Assembly: GCF_011316935.1 (NCBI RefSeq)
Contig: NZ_WLYS01000005.1
Location: 124,001 to 188,000 of the forward strand
Reading direction: 5' to 3'
DNA length: 64,000 bases
From: Sphingobacterium chungjuense
Lineage (GTDB): Bacteria; Bacteroidota; Bacteroidia; Sphingobacteriales; Sphingobacteriaceae
Shown: in pieces, positions 1-9,595 of the stretch
Layout: every line of letters begins with the position of its first letter
How positions within the stretch are numbered: position 1 is the first letter of the stretch
Program-made: the position numbers and the translations under genes
The notes under the pieces: model-generated
The model's database searches: none
What the model saw: the letters and a program-made list of their open reading frames with translations, nothing else
What the model was told of the DNA's origin: nothing

Positions 1-1
1 A

Positions 2-166
2 TGGAAAGATCGGCTTCAAATCTACGCGCATCACATATTCAAGCAGTTCTTGATCAAATTATCGTTGGCATTGGAGTGTCGAAGGTATATTTTCCGACCC
101 TTGTTTTGTAAACTTTGTGGCGTGAGGTTTGTTATAAAGATACCGATCAGTCGGATCAATTTTTAG
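2..166 (+). CDS. Possible 3' end of an upstream gene (54 codons)
   Basis: An open frame runs in from the window edge and stops at a TAG at 164-166. The translation is rich in basic and aromatic residues (for example RRYIFRPLFCKLCGVRF). This loosely resembles the start of a hexapeptide acyltransferase, but no hexapeptide repeats follow. I do not recognise the family. It may be the tail of a gene that begins before the window, a decayed remnant, or chance. Another short frame (1-111) also reads through here, so the frame choice is uncertain. Confidence 0.2.
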   Translation, partial: WKDRLQIYAHHIFKQFLIKLSLALECRRYIFRPLFCKLCGVRFVIKIPISRINF

Positions 167-268
167 GTGAGTTTGTAGGAGAGGGATCCTGAGAAATGAA
201 TAAAAGCCAGGCGCAATGCCTGATCAAGATATAAGGAAAATTGACAGATACTATAACTAAGAAATATT

Positions 269-760
269 ATGCGAATCGGAATTACATTCTCTTCTTTTGA
301 TTTATTACACGCAGGCCACGTAAAAATGCTGGAAGATGCGAAAGATCAATGTGACTATCTAATTTGCGGCCTGCAAACAGACCCAACTTTGGATAGAGCA
401 GAGAAGAATAAACCCACACAAACGGTAGTAGAACGCTACATTCAGTTAAAAGGTTGCAAACATGTAGACAAGATCATACCATATGCTACTGAACAGGATT
501 TGGAAGATATACTTCGTTCTTTCAAATTTCATGTACGCATATTAGGTGATGAGTACATGCATAAAAACTTTACAGGAAGAAGTTACTGTGAAGAGAAGGG
601 CATCGAATTGTATTTCAACCGTCGTGAAAATCGTTTTTCCAGCTCTGCATTAAGACAAATCGTATTTGAGAAGCAAGGTGAAATGGAAGGTACGATCTTA
701 CCATTCAAAGAGCCAATCGCGTTGCAGAATACTATTAAGAAAGTTTTGCTTAAAGGATAG
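269..760 (+). CDS. Nucleotidyltransferase of the TagD/glycerol-3-phosphate cytidylyltransferase type
   Basis: The 163-residue protein starts MRIGITFSSFDLLHAGHVKML, with the HxGH signature (HAGH) of the cytidylyltransferase superfamily at about residues 14-17. It ends its catalytic core with RFSSSALR, at the position of the second nucleotide-binding motif (ISST in the classic family). Such enzymes transfer CMP or AMP from a nucleotide triphosphate to a phosphorylated small molecule such as glycerol-3-phosphate, ethanolamine phosphate or a sugar phosphate. It is cytosolic. The substrate cannot be told from sequence. A paralogue with an altered motif starts 15 bases downstream, so the pair is probably co-transcribed. 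Bacteroidota do not make classical wall teichoic acid, so a role in capsule or lipid head-group activation is more likely. Confidence 0.85.
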   Translation: MRIGITFSSFDLLHAGHVKMLEDAKDQCDYLICGLQTDPTLDRAEKNKPTQTVVERYIQLKGCKHVDKIIPYATEQDLEDILRSFKFHVRILGDEYMHKNFTGRSYCEEKGIELYFNRRENRFSSSALRQIVFEKQGEMEGTILPFKEPIALQNTIKKVLLKG

Positions 761-775
761 AAAAAGGGATAGTTG

Positions 776-1207
776 ATGAAAATTGGAATTACATTTGGCG
801 CATTTGATATGCTGCATGCAGGACAAATCATGTTTTTGGCACAAGCACGAAAACAGTGTGATTATTTAATCGTAGGATTGTGTACAAACGGGCAAGTAGA
901 TTCTGCACGTAAAAGCAAACCTGTACAATCACTCGTTGAGCGCTTCATACAATTGGAAGGCAATCCTAGTGTGGATGAGATTATTCCCTTTGAGAATGAT
1001 GATGATTTAGTCGATTTGTTGCAAACAATGCCAACGGATATCAGGTTTGTGGGCAGCGAATATGAAAATGCAGCATTCACCGGAAAAGAGTATTGCCACG
1101 AGGCAGGGATTGAGATCTGCTACATCAATAGATCGCACCGTTTTTCCGCAAGATCATTGCGTAAGATCGTGGCAGAAAAACAGGCGGCTAAGTTGATGTC
1201 ACAATAA
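776..1207 (+). CDS. Cytidylyltransferase-like paralogue with altered HxGH motif
   Basis: The 143-residue protein is clearly homologous to its upstream neighbour: MKIGITFGAFDMLHAGQ against MRIGITFSSFDLLHAGH, and RFSARSLRKIV against RFSSSALRQIV. I chose the ATG at 776 over the in-frame TTG at 773 because it aligns with the neighbour's start. The second histidine of HxGH, which contacts the nucleotide phosphates in characterised members, is glutamine here (HAGQ). The protein may therefore be catalytically weak, a regulatory partner or heterodimer subunit of the upstream enzyme, or an enzyme with changed specificity. It is the last gene before a strong terminator. Confidence 0.8.
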   Translation: MKIGITFGAFDMLHAGQIMFLAQARKQCDYLIVGLCTNGQVDSARKSKPVQSLVERFIQLEGNPSVDEIIPFENDDDLVDLLQTMPTDIRFVGSEYENAAFTGKEYCHEAGIEICYINRSHRFSARSLRKIVAEKQAAKLMSQ

Positions 1208-1250
1208 ATTATAGCTAAGCAAAAATCACACTAATACTATCATATATTTA

Positions 1251-1281
1251 AAAGGCATTCAAAACAATGAATGCCTTTTTT
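1251..1281 (+). terminator. Intrinsic terminator after the cytidylyltransferase pair
   Basis: A perfect 10-bp stem, AAAGGCATTC (1251-1260) with GAATGCCTTT (1269-1278), has an 8-base loop and runs into T residues. It lies 43 bases after the stop at 1207. Confidence 0.85.
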
Positions 1282-1343
1282 CATGTTGTAAATTCTCGGC
1301 ATTTTCAATAAATTGCCTCATTCAATTTTACAACCAAACAAAC

Positions 1344-4205
1344 ATGAAAATACTTAAACCTTTAGCGCTAGCATTTCTGTTGCCAGCGCTGGGCGCAAAT
1401 GCAAAATCGCTTGCTAAAAAACCTACGGGATTGAATCCGCAAGCTCTGCAAATTTTGGCACAGGATACAACGTCGTGGTCACAAACCCTACCATTTGATG
1501 ATGGCGTAATTACTGGAAAATTAGAAAACGGGTTTCAATACTACATCCGTAAAAACGTAGAACCAGAGAATCGCGTGACGATGTTTCTTGCGGTTAAAGT
1601 AGGCTCTATTTTAGAAAATGAGAAAGAATTAGGCTTAGCCCATTTCTTAGAGCATATGAACTTCAATGGGTTGAAACATTTCCCCAAAAATGAGTTGGTG
1701 GATTACTTACAGCGCGCCGGGGTACGTTTTGGTAGTGATCTCAATGCCTATACAGGATTCGATGAAACGGTCTACCAGTTGCCTATCCCTTCGGACGATC
1801 CAGAATTGCTTAAAAATGGATTGCAGGTGATGCGCGATTGGGCGCAGGATGCATTATTGGACGAAGAAGAAATAAATAAAGAACGTGGTGTCGTATTAGA
1901 GGAGATGCGCGGATCGCGTGGTGCACAGCAACGGATGCGTGATCAATATTTCCCGTTGATGCTCAATGGATCTCGGTATGCGGAGCGTTTGCCGATAGGA
2001 ACGGAGGATATTGTCACGAACTTTAAACCCGAAACCATTCGTGAATTTCATCAGAAGTGGTATCGCCCAGATTTACAATCCATCATCGTAGTCGGAGATA
2101 TTGATCCAAAAATGATCGAGCAGGAGATCAAGCGCTTGTTTGGTGATATGAAACAACCAAAATCTCCGCAGGATCGTAAGAAGTACACCGTTGATTTGTT
2201 AAACAAAAATCAGTTTATGGTAGTTACTGATCCCGAAATGCAATATACCGTAGGACAAATCTTTATCAAACATCCTGAAGAAAAAGTTAAAACGGTAGGA
2301 GATTACCGACGCTCATTGCTCAAATCTACCTACAACGAAATGATCAATAGCCGACTAAGCGAATTGATGCAGTCTGCGGATGCACCATTTTTGCAAGCTG
2401 GTATCGGCATTAGTGAATTTTTAGGTGGGTTAGATAATCTATCTGCTTATTATGTAGCTAAGCCCGGAGCGATTGGAGACGGATTTAAATCTGTTGTGCG
2501 TGAACTCGACCGAGTAGACGAATTTGGTTTTACGGAATCAGAATTTGCTCGTACAATCGTTTCGATGCAGAAAAATAATGAACGTGCTTACACCGAGCGC
2601 GACAAACGCCGTTCAGACAGCTACGTAGATGCTTACTTGAGTCATTTTCTGAAAGATAATCCCGCTTTGAGTGATGAAGATAGCTATCGGATCAACAAAG
2701 AATTGCTACCCACCTTAACACTAAGTGAAGTAGAATCGATCGGCAAGCAATATTACGTAGATCAGAATCGCGATGTACTATTTCTAGCTCCCGATAAGGA
2801 AAAAGCCAACTTACCAGATGAAGCCGCTGTAAGCGCTTGGTTTCAAGAAGTGAATCAGGAAACGTTAACGGCTTACGATGATAAAGTTTCTGACTTACCA
2901 TTGCTCGCAGCAGAGCCTGCAAAAGGTACGGTGGTAGATCGTCAAAACATCGATGTGATCGAGGCAAAATCTTGGAAATTGAGCAATGGTGCCACGGTAG
3001 TTCTAAAACCGACCAAGTTCAAAAACGATGAAATTTTGATTCATGCATTTGGTCCAGGGGGTACTTCATTGTATCCAGATGCCGATTATTTTAATGCTTC
3101 TAATGCTGCCTCATTGGTAAACAGTAGCGGGTTAGGGCAGATGACTACTGTTGAGCTACAGAAATATTTGTCTGATAAGAAAGCCAACATCAGTCCGTTT
3201 ATCGGAGAGCGCACGCAAGGAATTTCTGGCTCTGCAGATAAGGAAGGTTTGAAAACAGCTTTCGAAATGATTTACGGCTATTTTACAGCACCTCGTATCG
3301 AAGATGATGTATTCAAAAGTACCATTAGTCGTGCGGTTTCATCGATGGAAAACCGCGAAAACAATCCTTCATTCGTATTCAGCGAAACAATTCAAAAGAG
3401 TTTGTATGGCGATAATGTACGTCGCATTCCAGCCAATGTAGCCGATATACAATCGATCAATAAAGATAAAGCTTTAGCTATTTTTCAAGAGCGATTTGCC
3501 GATGCATCGGATTTTACTTTTATGATCGTTGGCTCATTTACCGAAGAGGAAATCACACCCTATATTGAGCAGTACATAGCCTCTTTACCTAATACGGATC
3601 GCGATAATGCTGCGAAAGATCTACAAATTGTAGAACCAGAAAAAGGTTTTGAGAAAATCGTACACAAAGGCAAAGAAGAAAAGGCTCAGGTACGCTTGTC
3701 GTTTTATGGTGATTATGCTTACAATGAAAAGGAAAACCTAAATATGGACGCACTGGAATCGGTTTTGTCGATCAAATTGATTGAGCGTCTGCGCGAAGAC
3801 GAAAGTGGTGTATACGGCACGGGGGCTAGTGCGAGCTATCGTAAACAGCCAAGTGGACGATACGGCTTCCATATCGGATTTGGTACTAGTGTTGATCGAT
3901 ACAAATCATTGATTCAGTCTGCATTAGACGAAATTCGTAAGGTAAAAGAAAATGGACCGACCCAAGTGGATTTGGATAAATTTTTTATCGAGCAAAGACG
4001 CCAGCACGAGGTCAATTTGAGAGAAAATAGTTTTTGGCTTAATTCTTTGAATGAGGTGATCAGTAATGAAGAGGATTTCAAATCTATTATCAACCTTCAG
4101 GAGGATATACAAAACGTGACCGTGGAGTCGGTGAAAGCAGTAGCCAACAAATATTTGGACGAGACGAAATTGTTCAAATTCATCTTGTTACCAGATGCCA
4201 AATAA
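1344..4205 (+). CDS. M16 family zinc metallopeptidase (insulinase/pitrilysin type), exported
   Basis: The 953-residue protein starts with a signal peptide (residues 1-20, ending GANA) and carries the inverted zinc motif HFLEH at 100-104, with the downstream glutamate ligand in KERGVVLEE at E180. Two M16 halves are visible. The catalytic half lies before about residue 520. The second half starts near 'AKSWKLSNGATVVLKP' and lacks an HxxEH motif, as expected. The length matches periplasmic two-domain M16 proteases of Bacteroidota. It probably degrades peptides or processes proteins in the periplasm. It is a single-gene unit between two terminators. Confidence 0.93.
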   Translation: MKILKPLALAFLLPALGANAKSLAKKPTGLNPQALQILAQDTTSWSQTLPFDDGVITGKLENGFQYYIRKNVEPENRVTMFLAVKVGSILENEKELGLAHFLEHMNFNGLKHFPKNELVDYLQRAGVRFGSDLNAYTGFDETVYQLPIPSDDPELLKNGLQVMRDWAQDALLDEEEINKERGVVLEEMRGSRGAQQRMRDQYFPLMLNGSRYAERLPIGTEDIVTNFKPETIREFHQKWYRPDLQSIIVVGDIDPKMIEQEIKRLFGDMKQPKSPQDRKKYTVDLLNKNQFMVVTDPEMQYTVGQIFIKHPEEKVKTVGDYRRSLLKSTYNEMINSRLSELMQSADAPFLQAGIGISEFLGGLDNLSAYYVAKPGAIGDGFKSVVRELDRVDEFGFTESEFARTIVSMQKNNERAYTERDKRRSDSYVDAYLSHFLKDNPALSDEDSYRINKELLPTLTLSEVESIGKQYYVDQNRDVLFLAPDKEKANLPDEAAVSAWFQEVNQETLTAYDDKVSDLPLLAAEPAKGTVVDRQNIDVIEAKSWKLSNGATVVLKPTKFKNDEILIHAFGPGGTSLYPDADYFNASNAASLVNSSGLGQMTTVELQKYLSDKKANISPFIGERTQGISGSADKEGLKTAFEMIYGYFTAPRIEDDVFKSTISRAVSSMENRENNPSFVFSETIQKSLYGDNVRRIPANVADIQSINKDKALAIFQERFADASDFTFMIVGSFTEEEITPYIEQYIASLPNTDRDNAAKDLQIVEPEKGFEKIVHKGKEEKAQVRLSFYGDYAYNEKENLNMDALESVLSIKLIERLREDESGVYGTGASASYRKQPSGRYGFHIGFGTSVDRYKSLIQSALDEIRKVKENGPTQVDLDKFFIEQRRQHEVNLRENSFWLNSLNEVISNEEDFKSIINLQEDIQNVTVESVKAVANKYLDETKLFKFILLPDAK

Positions 4206-4231
4206 GCGATAATTGGATCGTATATTACTAA

Positions 4232-4260
4232 AAAGGGCTTTCATCTGAAAGCCCTTTATT
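4232..4260 (+). terminator. Intrinsic terminator after the M16 protease
   Basis: The stem AAAGGGCTTTC (4232-4242) pairs perfectly with GAAAGCCCTTT (4247-4257) across a 4-base loop. It lies between the convergent protease gene and the small minus-strand gene at 4268-4447, so it may serve both directions. Confidence 0.85.
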
Positions 4261-4267
4261 ATGTACA

Positions 4268-4447
4268 TTAATCGTTGAATTTTCTCTTTTGTCGCCGGTA
4301 CAACATAAATATGACGATAGCCAGCAACAGAATGCCAATTAAAACATAACCGGTTGGTGATGATTCAGTTCTATTCACAGATGGAGTTTGCGCAACCAAA
4401 TTGGAAAGAAACCCGCTCAAGACCAACCCACACAACCAATTTTTCAT
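4268..4447 (-). CDS. Small exported single-span membrane protein (59 aa)
   Basis: The minus-strand frame starts at an ATG (4447) and gives MKNWLCGLVLSGFLSNLVAQ, a convincing signal peptide ending at LVAQ. A short Ser/Thr-rich stretch (TPSVNRTESSPTG) follows, then a hydrophobic helix (about residues 34-49) and a basic tail (YRRQKRKFND). The predicted topology is a short periplasmic segment tethered by one helix with a cytoplasmic basic tail. That layout resembles short C-terminal sorting-tail peptides, but no sorting motif is clear. I do not recognise a family. It lies downstream of nothing on its strand except the M3 peptidase, which ends beyond its 3' side, so it is probably transcribed alone. 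Confidence 0.65.
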   Translation of the reverse strand: MKNWLCGLVLSGFLSNLVAQTPSVNRTESSPTGYVLIGILLLAIVIFMLYRRQKRKFND

Positions 4448-4514
4448 AATTATACGATTTAATAACCAATTTGAATCTACTCAAATTAGCTTTAAAAAGC
4501 AATAGTGATGCCAA

Positions 4515-6221
4515 CTAATTTTTATTTCGCTCTGATTTAACAAATTTTACCAGATCGGCTACATATTCTGGAGAAAAGTCGAAACGAATCCCCGCTGCTT
4601 CGTATATTTTACCAATAGGCTGTGTGTAACCTAGCTTCAATGCGGCAAGATAGTGCGTTAGCGTCTTATCACGATCGGATAAGTAATTTTTCCAAACAGA
4701 AATAGCACCCAATTGTGCAAAACCGTATTCGATATAGTAAAAAGGAACTTCGAAAATGTGCAATTGTTTATGCCAAAGGTATTGTTGCGCCTCATCGTGG
4801 CTCGTCCAGTCGGCAAAACCTTGACCAAACTCTGTATATATTCTCTTCCAAGCTTCTGTGCGCTGCACCGGTGTGTGCTCTGGATTAGTGTATAGCCAAT
4901 GCTGGAATTTATCGACCGTAGCCACCCAAGGTAAGGTCGAAAGCACATCTTCCATTTGTTCTCTCTTGGCACGAGCGAGATCATCGGGATTTGGAAGGAA
5001 GTGATGCCATTGTTCCATGGATAATAGTTCCATAGACATTGAGGCCAATTCTGCTACTTCCGAAGGCACATCCTTAAAATCATTCAGGGCCAAATCTGCA
5101 CTGATAAATGTGTGGATCGCATGGCCGCCTTCATGCACCATCGTGGTGAGATCGCGCATCGTACCCGTTGCATTCATAAATATAAAAGGTGCGCCTGACT
5201 CGTAAAGCGGATAATTGTAGCCACCTGGCGCTTTGCCTTTTCGGCTTTCTACATCGAATAATCCATTTGCTTTCATCGTGCTAATGCACTCGCCCATATA
5301 AGGGTGCATAGCTGCAAAAGCTTGTTGCGTTTTGTCAATCAATTCTTGACCCGATTGGAAAGGTTTTAGCGGCGCCAGATTATCCGGATCTACCTGCGTA
5401 TCCCAAGGCTTCAGTGTCTCCAGCTGCAATTTGTGTTTGCGCTCTACGGCCAGTTCCTGCATTACCGGCACGACATGATCTGCTACAGCAGTGTGGAAGG
5501 CCTCACAATCGGCTACGCTGTAATCAAAACGGCCCATGGCCACAAACATGTAATCACGGTAATTAGCAAATCCAGCATTCAGCGCAACCTGATGACGTAG
5601 TCGTAGCAAATCCTGAAAAATATCTTCTAATGCTTGAGCCTGTTCCAAGCGCACTGCAGTAATAGCGTCCCAAGCTTCTTGGCGAACGGCACGATCGGTA
5701 TCTAACAATCGTGTGGCGGCTTGTTGCATCGTGTATTCTTCGCCACGGAGCTTCACGGTCATACCGCCTACAATAGCTTGATAGGCCTGTTGTTGCAGTT
5801 GTATTTCGGTAAATAGGGAGATATTTTCTGAGCGAAAAATCTCTAAAGCTTTTTTCACTTTCCGCAGATAGATGAAGTATTGATCTTGATCAAGTTTATC
5901 CGTCCATGGATTAGCCATCAGCTTCTTATCTAATTCATTTTGGATAGGCGCAATTTTTGGCTCAATTTCCGTCGTGAAATAGCGAAAGTTTTCTGCATAT
6001 TCTTCCTTGTCGGTATGGCAGGTCATCTGGATGTAGCGCCAAGCCTGATCCTCTTGTATTACAGCATCCAACTCGTTGCGATCGAGCATCCACTTTTCTA
6101 AACTTGCTAAGTCGTTGATCTCACGGCTCAGTAATTCGTTGTATAAAACATCCAAATTCTCCCACACAATGGGTAGATCATGCGGTACATATGTTCTTGG
6201 CTTTGCCAGTGTAGTCTTCAT
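4515..6221 (-). CDS. M3 family oligoendopeptidase (PepF type)
   Basis: The 568-residue protein has the zincin motif HEGGH at 363-367 (context TMVHEGGHAIHTF) and the third ligand glutamate in the helix SEVAELASMSMEL (E391, 24 residues on). This is the thimet/PepF arrangement. There is no signal peptide, so it is cytosolic. Family members cleave short peptides of roughly 6-20 residues in peptide turnover. The length is normal for M3B oligoendopeptidases. It is divergent from lepA; the 133-base gap must hold both promoters. Confidence 0.93.
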   Translation of the reverse strand: MKTTLAKPRTYVPHDLPIVWENLDVLYNELLSREINDLASLEKWMLDRNELDAVIQEDQAWRYIQMTCHTDKEEYAENFRYFTTEIEPKIAPIQNELDKKLMANPWTDKLDQDQYFIYLRKVKKALEIFRSENISLFTEIQLQQQAYQAIVGGMTVKLRGEEYTMQQAATRLLDTDRAVRQEAWDAITAVRLEQAQALEDIFQDLLRLRHQVALNAGFANYRDYMFVAMGRFDYSVADCEAFHTAVADHVVPVMQELAVERKHKLQLETLKPWDTQVDPDNLAPLKPFQSGQELIDKTQQAFAAMHPYMGECISTMKANGLFDVESRKGKAPGGYNYPLYESGAPFIFMNATGTMRDLTTMVHEGGHAIHTFISADLALNDFKDVPSEVAELASMSMELLSMEQWHHFLPNPDDLARAKREQMEDVLSTLPWVATVDKFQHWLYTNPEHTPVQRTEAWKRIYTEFGQGFADWTSHDEAQQYLWHKQLHIFEVPFYYIEYGFAQLGAISVWKNYLSDRDKTLTHYLAALKLGYTQPIGKIYEAAGIRFDFSPEYVADLVKFVKSERNKN

Positions 6222-6354
6222 ATTATGTTTATTAGTAATGATGCACGAAATTACTTATTTTTTAGATAGCTTAATTGCTGGATCAAGCATGCGAAAAAGC
6301 GCATTGAAATAACTATATTTGCCGATTATAAAAAGAGAGACGGTAGAACCTAGT

Positions 6355-8145
6355 ATGGAGCATATACGCAATTTTTGCATCATCGCGCACATTGATCACG
6401 GAAAGAGCACCTTGGCCGATAGATTGTTGGAATTCACCAACACCATTACGCAGCGCGAAGCGCAAGCGCAATTATTGGACAACATGGATTTGGAGCGGGA
6501 GCGGGGCATCACGATCAAAAGTCATGCAATCCAAATGGATTTCATGCGTGACGGACAAAAGTATACGCTCAACTTAATCGATACACCAGGCCACGTCGAT
6601 TTTTCGTACGAAGTATCTCGTTCTATTGCGGCTTGTGAAGGTGCTTTACTAATTGTAGATGCTTCCCAAGGTATTCAGGCACAGACTATTTCCAATTTAT
6701 ACTTAGCGCTCGAGCACGATCTGGAGATTATTCCAATCTTAAACAAGATGGATTTGCCAGGGGCAATGCCAGAGGAAGTGAAAGATCAGATCGTTGATTT
6801 GATTGGTGGCAAGCGCGAAGATATTATTCCAGCTTCTGGAAAAACAGGGCTAGGTATTCCAGCTATTTTAGATGCGATTATTGATCGTATTCCTGCTCCA
6901 GTTGGCGATCCAAAAGGAGCCTTGCAAGCCTTGATTTTTGACTCAGTATTCAATTCCTTCCGCGGTATCATGGCCTATTTCAAAGTAGAAAATGGCGAAA
7001 TCCGCAAAGGCGACAAAGTAAAGTTCGTGGCTACAGGAAGAGAATATTTTGCGGATGAGATCGGTACCTTAAAGCTCAACCAGGTCGCTAAAGATGTGAT
7101 CAAGACGGGTGACGTAGGTTATATTATATCTGGAATTAAAGAAGCCAGAGAAGTGAAAGTAGGAGACACCATCACGCACAAAGATCGACCTTGTGCTTCT
7201 GCTATTCAAGGTTTTGAAGAAGTAAAGCCGATGGTTTTCGCGGGAATCTATCCGGTGGATACCGAAGATTACGAAGAGTTGCGTGAATCGATGCATCGCT
7301 TGCAATTGAATGATGCTTCGCTGGTGTTCGAACCAGAATCTTCTGCGGCCTTAGGATTTGGTTTCCGATGTGGATTTTTGGGAATGCTCCACATGGAGAT
7401 TATTCAAGAACGTCTCGAGCGCGAATTCAATATGACGGTGATAACCACCGTACCCAACGTGTCTTACAAAGCTTACCTAACGAAAGATAAGGAAGAAATC
7501 GTGGTGCACAACCCATCTGATCTTCCAGATCCAAGTAAGCTCGACATCATCGAAGAGCCGTATATCAAAGCAAATATTATTACTAAATCTGATTTCGTAG
7601 GGCCAGTAATGTCTTTATGTATTCAGAAAAGAGGGACGATCGTCAATCAATCTTATCTGACTTCTGACCGGGTAGAATTGGTATTTGAAATGCCGATGGG
7701 AGAGATTGTATTCGATTTTTATGATAAATTGAAAACAATATCCAAGGGCTACGCTTCGTTTGATTATCATCAGATTGGCTATCGTACATCGGATTTGGTT
7801 CGTTTGGATATTCGATTGAATGATGAGCCGGTAGATGCGCTATCATCGCTTATTCACCGAAGCAATGCGTATGATTTTGGTAAGAAGATCTGTGAAAAAC
7901 TAAAAGAACTATTGCCTCGCCAGCAGTTTGAAATTCGTATTCAAGCTTCCATCGGTGCTAAGATTATTGCGCGTGAAACCATTTCAGCCTTGCGTAAAGA
8001 TGTAACGGCTAAATGTTACGGTGGTGATATCTCGCGTAAACGTAAGTTGCTGGAAAAACAGAAAAAAGGAAAGAAACGCATGCGTTCGGTAGGTAACGTG
8101 GAGATTCCACAATCGGCGTTTATGGCGGTTCTCAAATTGGACTAA
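6355..8145 (+). CDS. lepA: Elongation factor 4 (LepA), translational GTPase
   Basis: The protein starts [19 protein letters not shown], the near-invariant LepA N-terminus. The upstream in-frame TTG at 6319 would add 12 unsupported residues, so I use the ATG at 6355, giving 596 residues (E. coli LepA has 599). The GTPase motifs are AHIDHGKS (G1), DTPGHVDF (G3) and NKMD (G4). The C-terminal LepA-specific domain ends with basic [19 protein letters not shown] and the conserved [13 protein letters not shown]4 back-translocates or remodels stalled ribosomes under ionic and other stress. The folD gene follows 31 bases downstream on the same strand. Confidence 0.97.
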   Translation: MEHIRNFCIIAHIDHGKSTLADRLLEFTNTITQREAQAQLLDNMDLERERGITIKSHAIQMDFMRDGQKYTLNLIDTPGHVDFSYEVSRSIAACEGALLIVDASQGIQAQTISNLYLALEHDLEIIPILNKMDLPGAMPEEVKDQIVDLIGGKREDIIPASGKTGLGIPAILDAIIDRIPAPVGDPKGALQALIFDSVFNSFRGIMAYFKVENGEIRKGDKVKFVATGREYFADEIGTLKLNQVAKDVIKTGDVGYIISGIKEAREVKVGDTITHKDRPCASAIQGFEEVKPMVFAGIYPVDTEDYEELRESMHRLQLNDASLVFEPESSAALGFGFRCGFLGMLHMEIIQERLEREFNMTVITTVPNVSYKAYLTKDKEEIVVHNPSDLPDPSKLDIIEEPYIKANIITKSDFVGPVMSLCIQKRGTIVNQSYLTSDRVELVFEMPMGEIVFDFYDKLKTISKGYASFDYHQIGYRTSDLVRLDIRLNDEPVDALSSLIHRSNAYDFGKKICEKLKELLPRQQFEIRIQASIGAKIIARETISALRKDVTAKCYGGDISRKRKLLEKQKKGKKRMRSVGNVEIPQSAFMAVLKLD

Positions 8146-8176
8146 TCTAAAATTTTAAGATCATAAATTATACAAT

Positions 8177-9061
8177 ATGCAATTACTAGACGGTAAAGTC
8201 GTATCGGCCAAGATAAAAGAAGATATTAAGCAGGAAGCTGCTGAATTTTTACAGGAAAAAGGTCGTAAACCGCATTTGGTCGCTATTTTAGTGGGTAATG
8301 ATGGTGGAAGCGAAACGTACGTGGCCAGTAAAATGCGTAATTGTGAAATGGTTGGATTCGATTCCACCAATATTCGCTATGATGTAGAAATTAGCGAAGC
8401 TGAATTGATCGCTAAAATCAAAGAAATCAATGCGGATGCTACGATTGATGGCTTAATTGTGCAATTGCCATTGCCACCGCATATTGATCCAGAAAAAATT
8501 ACAGAAGCAATCGACTACCGCAAAGATGTGGATGGTTTTCACCCAGTAAACTTGGGAAGAATGCAACGCAATTTGCCTTGTTTCATTCCGGCTACGCCGT
8601 ACGGAATTATGTTGATGTTGGAACATTATAACATTGATACAGCAGGCAAGAAAGCCGTAATTGTAGGTAGAAGTAACATTGTGGGTTCGCCGATGAGTAT
8701 CTTGCTAGCACGCAATACGCAGCCAGGAAACTGTACCGTAACGATAACACACAGTCGCACGCAAAATCTTCGTGAAGAAGTATTGCAAGGAGACATCGTC
8801 GTTGCTGCGATTGGCAAGAAAAACTTTGTAACTGCTGATATGGTCAAAGAAGGCGCTGTCGTTATCGATGTCGGTATTAACCGCGAGACCTCTACAGAAA
8901 CCAAATCGGGCTTTAAGTTGTATGGTGATGTGGATTATGAAAATGTAGCACCAAAGGCATCTTGGATCACCCCAGTTCCCGGAGGCGTCGGTTTAATGAC
9001 TATCGTTGGTTTGCTAAAAAACACACTCGAAGCCGCCAAAGGCACCATCTATAAAGACTAA
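8177..9061 (+). CDS. folD: FolD: methylenetetrahydrofolate dehydrogenase/cyclohydrolase
   Basis: The 294-residue bifunctional enzyme interconverts methylene-, methenyl- and formyl-tetrahydrofolate in the cytosol. The sequence shows VGNDGGSETYVASK (substrate site with the catalytic lysine), GLIVQLPLPPHI, KDVDGFHPVN and the NADP-binding GRSNIVGSPMS. The C-terminal signature PVPGGVGLMTI has Leu where most family members have Pro. The length is standard. It probably shares a transcript with lepA. Confidence 0.97.
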   Translation: MQLLDGKVVSAKIKEDIKQEAAEFLQEKGRKPHLVAILVGNDGGSETYVASKMRNCEMVGFDSTNIRYDVEISEAELIAKIKEINADATIDGLIVQLPLPPHIDPEKITEAIDYRKDVDGFHPVNLGRMQRNLPCFIPATPYGIMLMLEHYNIDTAGKKAVIVGRSNIVGSPMSILLARNTQPGNCTVTITHSRTQNLREEVLQGDIVVAAIGKKNFVTADMVKEGAVVIDVGINRETSTETKSGFKLYGDVDYENVAPKASWITPVPGGVGLMTIVGLLKNTLEAAKGTIYKD

Positions 9062-9088
9062 TATTTGGTATAAAAATTGCCCTATTAT

Positions 9089-9113
9089 GAGCGTAAACTT
9101 AAATTTTACGCTC
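9089..9113 (+). terminator. Hairpin between folD and the small lipoprotein gene
   Basis: The inverted repeat GAGCGTAAA (9089-9097) / TTTACGCTC (9105-9113) is perfect over 9 bp with a 7-base loop and ends exactly where the next gene's ATG (9114) begins. There is no T tract after it. It could be a weak terminator for folD or a hairpin limiting translation of the lipoprotein. It also argues against the upstream start at 9087, which would put the repeat inside the coding region. Confidence 0.45.
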
Positions 9114-9563
9114 ATGTACAAATCTACCATTTTTATCGCCGCACTTTCTGCGACTATGCTAGTCGGGTGCAATCAAAATCAACAACAGGATAGTTCCGCT
9201 GCGAAGGATGCAGATACCATATCTGCCACACCTGGGCAGCGCTTGGATGATGCTATCGAAAAAGTAGAGCAGAGTGCCGATCGCACCAGTCAACTAGCAA
9301 AAGAAGAAGTGGATAAAGCGGAAGCTGCTATGGAAAAAGCGAAGCGCGATCTCGCAGATGCTAAACAACGTGGCGATGCCAAAGCGGAAAGCGAAGCGCA
9401 AAAAGCATTAAACAAAGCAACTGGCATCTGGGAAAACACCAAAAAAGCAGCTAATCGTGCTGTAGATGCGACAGAAAAAGCAGCCCGCAAAACAGGACAA
9501 GCTGTAGATACATCGGTACAAAGAGCCAGTCGTAAAGTAAATGATTTGTTCGATAAAGACTAA
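9114..9563 (+). CDS. Small alanine/lysine-rich lipoprotein, coiled coil
   Basis: From the ATG at 9114 the 149-residue product begins MYKSTIFIAALSATMLVGCN, a lipoprotein signal with lipobox LVGC (Cys19). The frame can be extended to 9087, but that would bury the signal peptide. The rest is almost purely helical: about residues 50-140 are repeats rich in Ala, Lys, Glu and Asp (for example EKAKRDLADAKQRGDAK), resembling YtxH/apolipoprotein-like stress helices. It is likely anchored in a membrane facing the periplasm. The function is unknown. Confidence 0.75.
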   Translation: MYKSTIFIAALSATMLVGCNQNQQQDSSAAKDADTISATPGQRLDDAIEKVEQSADRTSQLAKEEVDKAEAAMEKAKRDLADAKQRGDAKAESEAQKALNKATGIWENTKKAANRAVDATEKAARKTGQAVDTSVQRASRKVNDLFDKD

Positions 9564-9595
9564 TAACCCCTTATTTACTTCATAATCTCCTATTT

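Noticed and set aside
241-268. TTGACA before the first cytidylyltransferase as a sigma-70-type -35 box
   Set aside because: No -10 box lies at a proper distance, and the promoters of this genome follow the TTTG/TAnnTTTG pattern.
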